NCBI RefSeq assembly: GCF_007556755.1
Contig: NZ_VJOO01000013.1
Location: 1-64,000 of the forward strand
DNA: 64,000 nt
Direction of reading: 5' to 3'
From: Tepidimonas fonticaldi
GTDB lineage: Bacteria; Pseudomonadota; Gammaproteobacteria; Burkholderiales; Burkholderiaceae_C
The position numbers were made by a program, and so were the translations under genes. How positions within the stretch are numbered: position 1 is the stretch's first letter; each line of letters opens with the position of its first letter. Below the pieces are notes generated by a model that was not told the DNA's origin, made no database searches, and saw only the letters and a list, made by a program, of their open reading frames with translations. This document shows positions 48,140 to 57,112 of the stretch, piece after piece.

Positions 48140-48817
48140 TCACACGACGGACGCCGTCGCCTCGGATCGACGGCGAACGAATCGAATCGGCCGCTCGCTG
48201 CCCGACGCGGCCGAGCTGGGACAACCGCCAAAAGCCTGGGGTTCGGACCAACTCGCATCCAACGCCGGCTCATCATCCGGCTCGGCGGGCTCGACCCGCT
48301 GGCCACACGCTTCCAGCACCGCGATCAACACGTCCGCATAGGCGCTGCGCCGGCGTTGCAGAGCGCCGATCAGGGCATTGACGATGTGCGCCACCTCGCC
48401 GACCAGGCCACGGGCGACGTCGGCTGGCTGCGTCGAGGCAAACTCCAGCAACACGGGCAAATGGTCCGGCAACTCGTGGCTGTGCAGGCGCAGACCGGCC
48501 GCCTCGTAGGTCTGCAACAGATCGATCATGGCCGGCCCCCGCTCGCGCGAGTCGCCATGCACATGCTCGAACAGATGCAGCGACGTGCTGCGCCCGCGAT
48601 CGAAAGTCTCGACGTACTCCGCCTCGACTTCGTAGCCGTCCCTGTGCAGCCATGCGTCCACCCAGGCCCGCAGGCGCCGCAACCGCTCGGTGGGCACGAC
48701 GCCCTCTGCGGCGAGGGCTTGCACGGCTTGGGGCGCAAGAGCACGGGTCTCCTGATCGGGATAGCGCAACAAGAAGGCCAGCGCACGCAGGGTATAGGTC
48801 AGTCGTGGGGTTTTCAT
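48140..48817 (-). CDS. narJ: Nitrate reductase molybdenum cofactor assembly chaperone
   Basis: NarJ is a cytoplasmic chaperone that helps insert the molybdenum cofactor into NarG before the complex docks on NarI. The 225-residue protein shows LRALAFLLRYPDQETR near the N-terminus, the conserved YVETFDRGRSTSLHLFEHVH, and HSHELPDHLPVLLEFAS. The C-terminal 45 residues are acidic and then Arg-rich and are not conserved in general. Gene spacing to narH (27 bases) and narI fits a single operon. Confidence 0.95.
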   Translation of the reverse strand: MKTPRLTYTLRALAFLLRYPDQETRALAPQAVQALAAEGVVPTERLRRLRAWVDAWLHRDGYEVEAEYVETFDRGRSTSLHLFEHVHGDSRERGPAMIDLLQTYEAAGLRLHSHELPDHLPVLLEFASTQPADVARGLVGEVAHIVNALIGALQRRRSAYADVLIAVLEACGQRVEPAEPDDEPALDASWSEPQAFGGCPSSAASGSERPIRFVRRRSEATASVV

Positions 48818-48844
48818 GGTCGTCTCACTCCGTGGGGGGCGGGC

Positions 48845-50377
48845 TCAGGCCTCGACCTTGATGGGGATGGTGCGTTTGCGCTGACCACCGAACAGACTGG
48901 TCTCGGTCTGCCCCTCGGAGCAGCCGTTGCCAAACGAAAAGCCACAGCCGCCTCTCAGGTCGAAGGCGTCCTCGGCGTATTCGCGGTGGGTGGTGGGGAT
49001 GACGAAGCGGTCCTCGTAGTTGGCGATGGCCATGATGCGGTACATCTCCTCCACCTGGACGGGGGTCAGATCCGCCTCGGTCAGCACGAGGCGGTTTTCC
49101 ACCCCCTCGACGTGCTTGGCCCGCTGGTAAGCCCGCATGGCCAGCATGCGCCGCAGCGCCAGCACCACGGGGCGTGTATCACCCGCCGTCAGCAAATTGG
49201 CCAGGTACTGCACGGGGATGCGCAGCTGCTCGACGTCCGGCAGCTCGCCATGGGCCCCGATATGCCCGGCATTGGCCGCGGCCGAGATCGGTGACAGCGG
49301 CGGCACGTACCACACCATCGGCAGTGTGCGGTACTCGGGGTGCAGGGGCAGGGCGACCTTCCAATCGATCGCCATCTTGTAGACCGGGCTGCGGCGCGCC
49401 GCCTCCAGCCACGCCTCGGGCACACCATCGGCCCGCGCCTGCGCGATCACCTTCGGGTCGTTCGGGTCCAGAAAGATGTCAAGCTGCGCCCGGTACAGAT
49501 CGCGCTCGTTCTCGACGCTGGCGGCCTCGGCGATGCGGTCGGCGTCGTACAGCATCACCCCCAGGTAGCGGATGCGGCCGACGCACGTCTCCGAACACAC
49601 GGTGGGCTGCCCGGCCTCGATGCGGGGATAACAAAAGACGCATTTCTCGGCCTTGCCGCTTTGCCAGTTGTAGTAGATCTTTTTGTACGGACAGCCCGAG
49701 ACGCACATCCGCCAGCCGCGACACTTGTCCTGATCGATCAGAACGATGCCGTCCTCCTCGCGCTTGTAGATCGAGCCGGAGGGACACGACGCCACGCAAG
49801 CCGGGTTGAGGCAGTGCTCGCACAGCCGCGGCAGGTACATCAGGAACGTGTTCTCGAATTGGCCGAGCATGTCCTTCTGCACCTGATCGAAACCGCTCAG
49901 ATTGGCGTCCTTGCTGCGTTTGGCAAACTCGCCACCGAGGATTTCCTCCCAGTTCGGCCCCCACTCGATCTTGTCCATGCGCTGGCCGGTGATCAGGCTG
50001 CGCGGGCGCGCGGTGGGTGCCGCCTTCGACGACGGTGCATGGTGCAGATGCTCGTAGTCGAAGGTGAACGGCTCGTAGTAGTCGTCGATCTGCGGCAGGT
50101 TGGGGTTGCTGAAGATCTTCATCAACAGCGACCATTTGCCGCCCTGGCGCGGCACGAGTGCGCCATCGGAACGGCGCTTCCAGCCCCCGTTCCAGCGGTC
50201 CTGGTTCTCCCATTCCTTGGGATAACCGATGCCGGGCTTGTTCTCGACGTTGTTGAACCAGGCATATTCCATCCCGGGACGGTTGGTCCACACGTTCTTG
50301 CACGTCACCGAACAGGTGTGGCAGCCAATGCACTTGTCGAGGTTGAGCACCATTGCGATCTGGGCGCGCACTTTCAT
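48845..50377 (-). CDS. narH: Respiratory nitrate reductase beta subunit (iron-sulfur)
   Basis: NarH carries electrons between NarI and NarG through four clusters. The 510-residue protein shows CIGCHTCSVTC at residues 16-26. The downstream groups are CEHCLNPACVASCPSG and CRGWRMCVSGCPYKK, where Trp replaces one cysteine, the mark of the 3Fe-4S site in NarH. A further group starts with the cysteine in EKCVFCYPRIEAGQPTVCSE. These match E. coli NarH (512 residues). It lies 39 bases after narG and 27 bases before narJ. Confidence 0.96.
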   Translation of the reverse strand: MKVRAQIAMVLNLDKCIGCHTCSVTCKNVWTNRPGMEYAWFNNVENKPGIGYPKEWENQDRWNGGWKRRSDGALVPRQGGKWSLLMKIFSNPNLPQIDDYYEPFTFDYEHLHHAPSSKAAPTARPRSLITGQRMDKIEWGPNWEEILGGEFAKRSKDANLSGFDQVQKDMLGQFENTFLMYLPRLCEHCLNPACVASCPSGSIYKREEDGIVLIDQDKCRGWRMCVSGCPYKKIYYNWQSGKAEKCVFCYPRIEAGQPTVCSETCVGRIRYLGVMLYDADRIAEAASVENERDLYRAQLDIFLDPNDPKVIAQARADGVPEAWLEAARRSPVYKMAIDWKVALPLHPEYRTLPMVWYVPPLSPISAAANAGHIGAHGELPDVEQLRIPVQYLANLLTAGDTRPVVLALRRMLAMRAYQRAKHVEGVENRLVLTEADLTPVQVEEMYRIMAIANYEDRFVIPTTHREYAEDAFDLRGGCGFSFGNGCSEGQTETSLFGGQRKRTIPIKVEA

Positions 50378-50416
50378 GGTGGTTCTCTCCTGGGTTCGTT
50401 GCGCGGGAATGGCGCT

Positions 50417-53400
50417 TCAGGCCTGCACGGCGTCGCGACGCTCACCGTCGAGCCAGTCGATGCGGCGCATCTTGCGCACGATGACGAACTCGTCGCGGTT
50501 GGTGCCGATCGTTCCGTAGTAGTTGAAGCCGTAGCTGAACTGGGCGTAGCCGCCGATCATGTGTGTGGGCTTGAGCACCACGCGCGTGACCGAGTTGTGG
50601 ATGCCACCGCGGGTGCCGGTGATCTCGGAGCCCGGGGTGTTGATGATCTTTTCCTGCGCGTGGTACATCATCACCATGCCCGGCATGACGCGCTGACTGA
50701 CGACGGCGCGCGCGGCGATGGCCCCGTTGACGTTGAACAGCTCCACCCAATCGTTGTCGGCAATGCCCGCACGGCGGGCATCGTCCTCGGACAACCAGAT
50801 GACCGGCCCGCCGCGGTTGAGGGTGAGCATCAACAGGTTGTCGCTGTAGGTGCTGTGAATGCCCCACTTTTGGTGCGGCGTGATGAAGTTGAGCAAGATC
50901 TCCGGATGGCCGTTGGATTTGCGCGCCATCAGCTCGTCTACCGCCTTCATGTCCACCGGCGGACGGTAGCTGCTGAAGTTTTCGCCAAACGCCGTCATCC
51001 AGGGGTGGTCGAGGTAGAACTGCTGGCGACCGGAGAGGGTGCGCCATGGGATCAGCTCATGCACATTGGTGTAGCCGGCGTTGTACGAGACCTTCTCGCT
51101 CTCCAGTCCAGACCAGATCGGCGAGCTGATGATCTTGCGCGGTTGCGCCTGGATGTCGCGGAACCGAATCTTCTCGTCCTCCCGATGCAGCGCCAGGTGG
51201 GTGTGGTCGCGCCCGGTCACCCTGGACAGCGCCTCCCACGCCTTCACCGCCACATGGCCGTTGGTTTCGGGCGCCAGTTGCAGCACCACCTCGCAAGCGT
51301 CGATATCGGTGTCGATGCGCGGGCGGCCCTGGGTCGGGCCGTCGGCCTGTACGGCACCGTTGAGTTCGGCAAGCTGGCGCACCTCCTCCTGCGTCGGCCA
51401 CGCCATGCCTTTGCCGCCGTTGCCCAGTTTGTCCATCAGCGGGCCCAAGGCCGTGAAGCGCGCGTAGGTGTTGGGGTAATCGCGCTCGACGACTTGGATC
51501 TGGGGGGCCGTCTTGCCCGGCACCAGCTCGCATTCGCCACGCTTCCAGTCGCGCACATCGAAAGGCTGCGCCAGCTCCGCCGGTGTGTCGTGCAGCAGGG
51601 GCAGCAAAACGACCTCCTTCTCCACCCCCAGGTGTCCCTGGGAAGCCTCGCTGAATGCCTTGGCAAATCCCTTGAAGATCTCCCAGTCGCTGCGGCTCTC
51701 CCAAACGGGATCGACCGCCGCCGACAACGGATGGATGAAGGGGTGCATATCGCTGGTGTTGAGGTCGTTCTTCTCGTACCAGCTCGCCGTCGGCAGCACG
51801 ATGTCCGAGTACAGACAAGTCGTACTCATGCGAAAGTCCAGCGTCACCAACAGATCCAGCTTGCCCTCCGGGGCCTGGTCACGCCAGACGACCTCCCGCG
51901 GGCGTGCAGCGGGATCCGACAGCTCGCCCCCTTGCACACCATGCGTGGTGCCCAGCAGATGCTTCAAGAAGTACTCGTGCCCCTTTCCACTGGAGCCGAG
52001 TAGGTTGGAGCGCCAGACGAACAGGTTGCGCGGCCAGTTGTCCGGGTGATCCGGGTCCTCCCAGGCCATGCGCAGCTTGCCGGTGCGCAGCCCCTGCGCC
52101 ACGTAGTCCTTGGGATCCATTCCCTGCGCGGCCGCATCGCGGGCCACCTGCAGCGGATTGGTCTGCAGCTGCGGATTGGCAGGCAGCCAGCCCATGCGGG
52201 CCGAGCGCACGTTGTAGTCGATGAACGAACCCTTCCACTGCTCGCGATCCGCCAGCGGCGACAGAATCTCGTCCACCCCCAGGCGCTCGTAGCGCCACTG
52301 ATCGGTGTGCACATAAAAGAAGCTGGTGCTGTTCTGGTGGCGCGGTGGCCGCACCCAGTCCAGCGCGAAGGCCAGCGGCGTCCAGCCCGACTGCGGGCGC
52401 AGCTTCTCCTGCCCCACATAATGCGCCCAGCCACCCCCGCTTTGCCCGATGCAGCCGCACAGCATCAGCATGTTGATGATGCCGCGGTAGTTCATGTCAC
52501 TGTGGTACCAGTGGTTCATGGCCGCACCGATGATCACCATCGACTTGCCGTGCGTTTTGTCCGCGTTGTCGGCGAACTGGCGTGCCACGGCAATGGCCTG
52601 CTCGCGCGGCACACCCGTGATGCGTTCCTGCCACGCCGGGGTGTAGGGGGCGTCGTCGTCGTACGAGGCGGCGCCCGTGTCGCCCGGCAGGCCGCGCGGC
52701 ACGCCGTAATGCGCCGCCGTCAGGTCGAACACGGTGGCGACGAGGGCGTGGCGCTCCTCGCCCGCCTTGCCGAGCTTGATGCGACGCAAGGGCACCGTGC
52801 GCAGCAGCACATCGCCGTCCTGCGGATTGGCGGCAAAGTGCGGGTTGTGCACCCCGCCGAAGTACGGGAATGCCACCTGCCCCACGTCGTATTGCGCCCC
52901 CTGGCCCTCCATCACGCTGAGCTTGAGGCGCACCTCGCGGCCGTGGAGGGCCTCCTTGTTCTCCAGGTTCCACTTGCCCAGATCGCTGCGCCCCTCCGGC
53001 CCCCACCGGAAGCCGACCGATCCGTTGGGCAGCACGACCTTGTCCGCCTCGTCGAAGGCGACCGTCTTCCACTCGGGGTTGTTGTCCTGGCCGAGCTTGC
53101 CGTTGAAGTCGCTGGCGCGCAAATAACGCGCCGGCACCAAGGCCCGGCGTCCGTCGGGCAGGCTGTGCTCTTCCAGCAGCACCAGCAGCGGCAGGTCGGT
53201 GTAGCGGCGCACATAGTCGTCGAAATAGGTGCTGCGCCGCTCGACGTGGAATTCGCGCAGGATGACGTGGCCCATCGCCATCGCCAGCGCCGCGTCCGTG
53301 CCTTGCTTGGGATGCAGCCACAAATCGCAAAGCTTGGAGATCTCGGCGTAGTCGGGCGTGATCGCCACCGTCTTGGCGCCCTTGTAGCGCACCTCGGTGA

Positions 53401-54202
53401 AGAAGTGGGCGTCCGGCGTGCGCGTCTGCGGCACATTGGAGCCCCAGGCGATCAGGAAGGTGGAGTTGTACCAGTCGGCACTTTCGGGCACATCGGTCTG
53501 CTCGCCCCAGATCATCGGGCTGGCAGGCGGCAGGTCGCAGTACCAGTCGTAAAAGCTCATGCACACGCCACCGATGAGCGACAGATAGCGCGTACCCGCG
53601 GCATAACTGATCATCGACATCGCCGGAATGGGCGAGAAACCCACCACCCGGTCCGGGCCGTAGCGCTGGATGGTGTAGACATTGGCCGCGGCGATGAGCT
53701 GGTTGACCTCCTCCCAGGTGCTGCGCACGAAGCCGCCCAAGCCGCGCTGGCTCTGCCACTCGCGGCGGGCATCGGGGTTCTGCACCACGCTGGCCCAGGC
53801 ATCGACGGGGCTTTTGGCCACGGTGAGCGCCGCGCGCCAGTGTTTGAGCAGCGCGCCGCGCACCATGGGGTACTTGACCCGGTTGGCGCTGTACAGGTAC
53901 CAGCTGTAGCTGGCCCCACGCGCACAGCCGCGAGGCTCGTGGTTGGGCAGATCTGGCCGGGTTCGGGGGTAGTCGGTCTGCTGCGTCTCCCACGTCACGA
54001 TGCCCCCTTTGACATAGATCTTCCACGAGCACGACCCGGTGCAGTTCACCCCATGCGTGCTGCGGACGATCTTGTCGTGCGCCCAGCGGTCGCGATAGGC
54101 GGCCTCCCAGGTGCGATCCTCGGCGGTGGTCACGCCATGCCCATCGGCGAAGGACTGGGTCGGCAGCGCAAAATGCGTCAGGCGGTCGAGAAAGTGACTC
54201 AT
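50417..54202 (-). CDS. narG: Respiratory nitrate reductase alpha subunit
   Basis: NarG reduces nitrate to nitrite at a molybdenum bis-MGD centre on the cytoplasmic face. The 1261-residue protein has the N-terminal FS0 cluster ligands His50, Cys54, Cys58 and Cys93 (HGVNCTGSC and RGCARG). The YDWYCDLPP segment near residue 219 contains the aspartate that coordinates molybdenum in the family. The central motifs CGCIGQSGGGWAHYVGQEKL and MGWLPANPQLQTNPL follow. Sequence agreement with E. coli NarG (1247 residues) extends to the end. No Tat signal is present. ATG at 54202 is followed by the narG-like MSHFLDRLTHF. It lies 25 bases after narK2. Confidence 0.97.
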   Translation of the reverse strand: MSHFLDRLTHFALPTQSFADGHGVTTAEDRTWEAAYRDRWAHDKIVRSTHGVNCTGSCSWKIYVKGGIVTWETQQTDYPRTRPDLPNHEPRGCARGASYSWYLYSANRVKYPMVRGALLKHWRAALTVAKSPVDAWASVVQNPDARREWQSQRGLGGFVRSTWEEVNQLIAAANVYTIQRYGPDRVVGFSPIPAMSMISYAAGTRYLSLIGGVCMSFYDWYCDLPPASPMIWGEQTDVPESADWYNSTFLIAWGSNVPQTRTPDAHFFTEVRYKGAKTVAITPDYAEISKLCDLWLHPKQGTDAALAMAMGHVILREFHVERRSTYFDDYVRRYTDLPLLVLLEEHSLPDGRRALVPARYLRASDFNGKLGQDNNPEWKTVAFDEADKVVLPNGSVGFRWGPEGRSDLGKWNLENKEALHGREVRLKLSVMEGQGAQYDVGQVAFPYFGGVHNPHFAANPQDGDVLLRTVPLRRIKLGKAGEERHALVATVFDLTAAHYGVPRGLPGDTGAASYDDDAPYTPAWQERITGVPREQAIAVARQFADNADKTHGKSMVIIGAAMNHWYHSDMNYRGIINMLMLCGCIGQSGGGWAHYVGQEKLRPQSGWTPLAFALDWVRPPRHQNSTSFFYVHTDQWRYERLGVDEILSPLADREQWKGSFIDYNVRSARMGWLPANPQLQTNPLQVARDAAAQGMDPKDYVAQGLRTGKLRMAWEDPDHPDNWPRNLFVWRSNLLGSSGKGHEYFLKHLLGTTHGVQGGELSDPAARPREVVWRDQAPEGKLDLLVTLDFRMSTTCLYSDIVLPTASWYEKNDLNTSDMHPFIHPLSAAVDPVWESRSDWEIFKGFAKAFSEASQGHLGVEKEVVLLPLLHDTPAELAQPFDVRDWKRGECELVPGKTAPQIQVVERDYPNTYARFTALGPLMDKLGNGGKGMAWPTQEEVRQLAELNGAVQADGPTQGRPRIDTDIDACEVVLQLAPETNGHVAVKAWEALSRVTGRDHTHLALHREDEKIRFRDIQAQPRKIISSPIWSGLESEKVSYNAGYTNVHELIPWRTLSGRQQFYLDHPWMTAFGENFSSYRPPVDMKAVDELMARKSNGHPEILLNFITPHQKWGIHSTYSDNLLMLTLNRGGPVIWLSEDDARRAGIADNDWVELFNVNGAIAARAVVSQRVMPGMVMMYHAQEKIINTPGSEITGTRGGIHNSVTRVVLKPTHMIGGYAQFSYGFNYYGTIGTNRDEFVIVRKMRRIDWLDGERRDAVQA

Positions 54203-54227
54203 CGGTGTGCTCCTGGTTATCCTGGGC

Positions 54228-55586
54228 TCAGCAGGGGTTGGCGGCGCCACGGCGGGCATACATCCACCAGTTGAGCGCGACGTTGAAGGCGAAGAAGGCC
54301 GCCAGTCCCCAGAACACCGGTGTGGCGGCTTTGTAAGTGGCAAAGGCCCAAGCGAACAGCATTCCGAACAAGAAGGGCCCATAGGCCGCCACGGCGGCGG
54401 TGAAGCCGATCACGCCACCGGCCTGACGGGGCGCAAACAGCATCGGCATCTGCTTGAAGGTCGAGGCGTTGCCCACCCCGGCAAAGAAGAACAGGGTCAA
54501 CATGCCGGCGACGAACATCGGGAAGCTCTCCAGCCCCGTCGGCTGCGTCAAGGTGGTCACCCACAGGGCCGCGCCCAGCATGCCCAGACCGGCCCAGTGC
54601 GTCACCCGCGCCCCGCCCAGCTTGTCGGACAGCGGCCCGGCCACCACGCGCGAGGCCGAACCCACCAGCGGCCCCCAGAACGCCCAGGCGAGCGGATCGG
54701 GCGCCCCGGGAAACTGACCATAGATCTGCTTGATGAGCAGGGGAAACGTCGCCGACAGCCCCGAAAAACAGCCGAACGTCATGATGTAGAGCGACGTCAT
54801 GGACCAGGTGTGGCGGGAGCGGAAGATGTCGAATTGCTCGGCGAAGTTGGCCTTGACCGGCACCGACTTGAGCAGCAGCCACGCCGTGATACCGAAGACG
54901 GCGACCACGGGGATCATGACGGCGGGCGCGTTTTGCAACCAGACCTGGCTGGTCACCCCGCCCTTGACCAGCGTCTGGCTCCCCCCCATCCAGGCCGCGC
55001 CCCCCAACAGCGAGAAGCTGATCACCCACGGTGTCAGAAACTGCACGATCGACACCCCGAAGTTGCCGATGCCCGCCTGGATGGCCAGGGCCGTACCTTG
55101 CAGCCGTTTGGGGAAAAACAGACTGGTCGAGGGCATGAAACTGGAGAAGTTGCCCCCGCCCAGCCCGGCCAGAAACGCCAGCGACATCAGCACCCAGTAC
55201 GGCGTGGCCGGGTTTTGCACGGCGTAAAACCAGCCCACCAGCGGGATCAGCAGCGACAGCGTGGACAGGCTCACCACGTGGCGCGTGCCCACCATCGGCG
55301 TCAAAAACATGTGCACCAGGCGCAAGGTGCCCCCGGCCAGACCCGGCATGGCCGCCAGCCAGAACAACTGGGTGGCGGTGAACTGAAAGCCGATCTGCGG
55401 CAGGCGCACCACCAGTGCCGACACCAGAAACCAGGCCATGAAGGCCATGGTCAAGCACAGGGTGGTAACGGTCAGTGTGCGCCAGGCCAGGCCGGAGCCG
55501 CCGTTGCGCCAGAACGCGTCGTTCTCGGGCTCCCAGCGCTCCAGCCAAGTGCCATCCCGGGTGGTGGGACCGGTCGTCGTGGTCAT
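54228..55586 (-). CDS. narK2: Nitrate/nitrite transporter, NarK2 type
   Basis: The 452-residue major facilitator has twelve helices. The NarK-type arginine is in PGLAGGTLRLVHMFLTPMVG, and a second conserved one is in GSASRVVAGPLSDKLGG. The nitrate signature is GLGGGNFSSFMPSTSLFFP. Homology to E. coli NarK and Paracoccus NarK2 suggests nitrate/nitrite exchange. The ATG at 55586 has AAGGA six bases upstream. It is first in the long minus-strand operon with narGHJI and is divergent from narK1. Confidence 0.93.
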   Translation of the reverse strand: MTTTTGPTTRDGTWLERWEPENDAFWRNGGSGLAWRTLTVTTLCLTMAFMAWFLVSALVVRLPQIGFQFTATQLFWLAAMPGLAGGTLRLVHMFLTPMVGTRHVVSLSTLSLLIPLVGWFYAVQNPATPYWVLMSLAFLAGLGGGNFSSFMPSTSLFFPKRLQGTALAIQAGIGNFGVSIVQFLTPWVISFSLLGGAAWMGGSQTLVKGGVTSQVWLQNAPAVMIPVVAVFGITAWLLLKSVPVKANFAEQFDIFRSRHTWSMTSLYIMTFGCFSGLSATFPLLIKQIYGQFPGAPDPLAWAFWGPLVGSASRVVAGPLSDKLGGARVTHWAGLGMLGAALWVTTLTQPTGLESFPMFVAGMLTLFFFAGVGNASTFKQMPMLFAPRQAGGVIGFTAAVAAYGPFLFGMLFAWAFATYKAATPVFWGLAAFFAFNVALNWWMYARRGAANPC

Positions 55587-55843
55587 GGACATTCCTTCTC
55601 GGGTCGTATCAGGACATCGCCCACTGTGCCTGCGTCGGCCAGCCCTGCCTATCCACCGATCGGCACCCGCCCCCGCTTCCGATGGGCGATGCCCATCCGC
55701 CGCGCATCCTCCGTTCGGACGATGGCGATGGCCAGGCCCGTCCTCCGGATGACCGTCCGTGCCTCCCCGTCCGGCGGATAGGCAGCCCGCCATCGGCTGC
55801 CTACAGTGCCTGCCATCCCTACACGGTATGGAGGATGCTTGTC
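55587..55843. promoter_or_regulatory. Divergent narK2/narK1 promoter region with inverted repeats
   Basis: These 257 bases must hold the promoters of both nar transcripts. CTGCCTATCC occurs at 55645-55654 and, inverted, at 55776-55785. GGCAGCC and GGCTGCC (55781-55787 and 55795-55801) form a hairpin, and ATGGGC-GAT-GCCCAT (55682-55696) is a palindrome. I see no good FNR box or NarL heptamer pair by eye, although narX-narL lie in the window. The repeats are the best candidates for regulator sites. Confidence 0.45.
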
Positions 55844-57109
55844 ATGACCCCCTCACCCACCCCCCACAGCCGCCAGGCCTGGTCGGTGCTCATCGTCAGC
55901 ACGCTGGCCTTTACGGTGTGCTTCATGGTCTGGATGATGTTTGGCGTCATCGGAATTCCGCTGAAAAAAGAGCTCGGACTCAACGCCACCCAGTTCGGGC
56001 TGCTCACCGCAACGCCGGTGCTCACTGGCTCGCTGGTGCGGGTGCCGCTGGGCATCTGGACCGACAAATACGGCGGGCGCATCGTCTTCACCCTGTTGAT
56101 GGCGGTGACGGTGCCGGCCATCTGGCTCATGGCTTATGCGACCGAGTTCTGGCACTTTCTGGTGATTGGCCTGTTCGTCGGTCTTGCGGGCGGGTCGTTC
56201 TCGGTGGGCACCCCTTACGTCGCGCGCTGGTTCCCCAAGCAGCGTCAAGGCATGGCCATGGGCATCTTCGGTGCCGGCAACTCCGGGGCGGCGGTCAACA
56301 AATTCGTTGCCCCGGCCCTGGTGGTGGCCTTCGGTTGGACCATGGTGCCGCAGGTGTACGCCGCCGTCATGCTGGGTACGGTCATCCTGTTCTGGCTGTT
56401 CAGCCACCACGATGCATCCCACCTGGTCCCGAGCCACACACGCTTCGTCGATCAGCTCAAGGCCCTGAAAGACCCGACCGTGCTCAAGTACTGTCAGTAC
56501 TACAGCATCGTGTTCGGTGGCTACGTGGCACTGTCGCTGTGGATGGTGCAGTACTACGTCGGTGAATACGGACTGGACATCCGTGTCGCCGCGCTGTTGG
56601 CGGCGTGCTTCTCGCTGCCGGGCGGCGTGCTGCGCGCCATCGGCGGCTGGCTGTCCGACAAGTACGGCGCCCACACCGTAACGTGGTGGGTCATGTGGGT
56701 GAGCTGGATCTGTCTGTTCCTGCTCAGCTACCCGCAGACCGATTTCACCATCCAGACAGTGGAGGGTCCGAAGACCTTCCACATCGGGCTCAACGTCTAC
56801 GCCTTCACCGCGCTGATGTTCGTGCTGGGCATCGCCTGGGCATTTGGCAAGGCCAGCGTGTTCAAGTACATCTCGGATGAATATCCCAAGAACATCGGCA
56901 CCATCTCCGGCATCGTCGGGCTGGCCGGCGGCATGGGTGGCTTCATTCTGCCGATCCTGTTCGGCGCGCTGCTCGATGTGACGGGCATCCGCTCCAGTGC
57001 CTTCATGCTGATGTATGGCGTGGTCTGGGTTTCGCTGATCTGGATGTACCTGACCGAGGTGCGGCGGCACGATGTCCTGAAGCACAACCCCGACACCCGG
57101 AGTGCCTGA
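55844..57109 (+). CDS. narK1: Nitrate/proton transporter, NarK1 type
   Basis: The 421-residue major facilitator resembles the NarK1 branch, thought to import nitrate with protons. It shows FGVIGIPLKKELGLNATQFG, then VRVPLGIWTDKYGGRIVFTL and LAGGSFSVGTPYVARWFPK. In the second half, GGVLRAIGGWLSDKYGAH carries the conserved arginine. ATG 55844 follows GGAGGA by eight bases; an in-frame ATG at 55835 lacks spacing for it. narK1 and narK2 genes are often side by side or fused; here they diverge. sbtA follows after three bases. Confidence 0.92.
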   Translation: MTPSPTPHSRQAWSVLIVSTLAFTVCFMVWMMFGVIGIPLKKELGLNATQFGLLTATPVLTGSLVRVPLGIWTDKYGGRIVFTLLMAVTVPAIWLMAYATEFWHFLVIGLFVGLAGGSFSVGTPYVARWFPKQRQGMAMGIFGAGNSGAAVNKFVAPALVVAFGWTMVPQVYAAVMLGTVILFWLFSHHDASHLVPSHTRFVDQLKALKDPTVLKYCQYYSIVFGGYVALSLWMVQYYVGEYGLDIRVAALLAACFSLPGGVLRAIGGWLSDKYGAHTVTWWVMWVSWICLFLLSYPQTDFTIQTVEGPKTFHIGLNVYAFTALMFVLGIAWAFGKASVFKYISDEYPKNIGTISGIVGLAGGMGGFILPILFGALLDVTGIRSSAFMLMYGVVWVSLIWMYLTEVRRHDVLKHNPDTRSA

Positions 57110-57112
57110 ACC

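Noticed and set aside
55587-55843. FNR site (TTGAT-N4-ATCAA) or NarL heptamer pair in the nar promoter
   Set aside because: No stretch comes close to either consensus by eye; only unrelated inverted repeats are seen.
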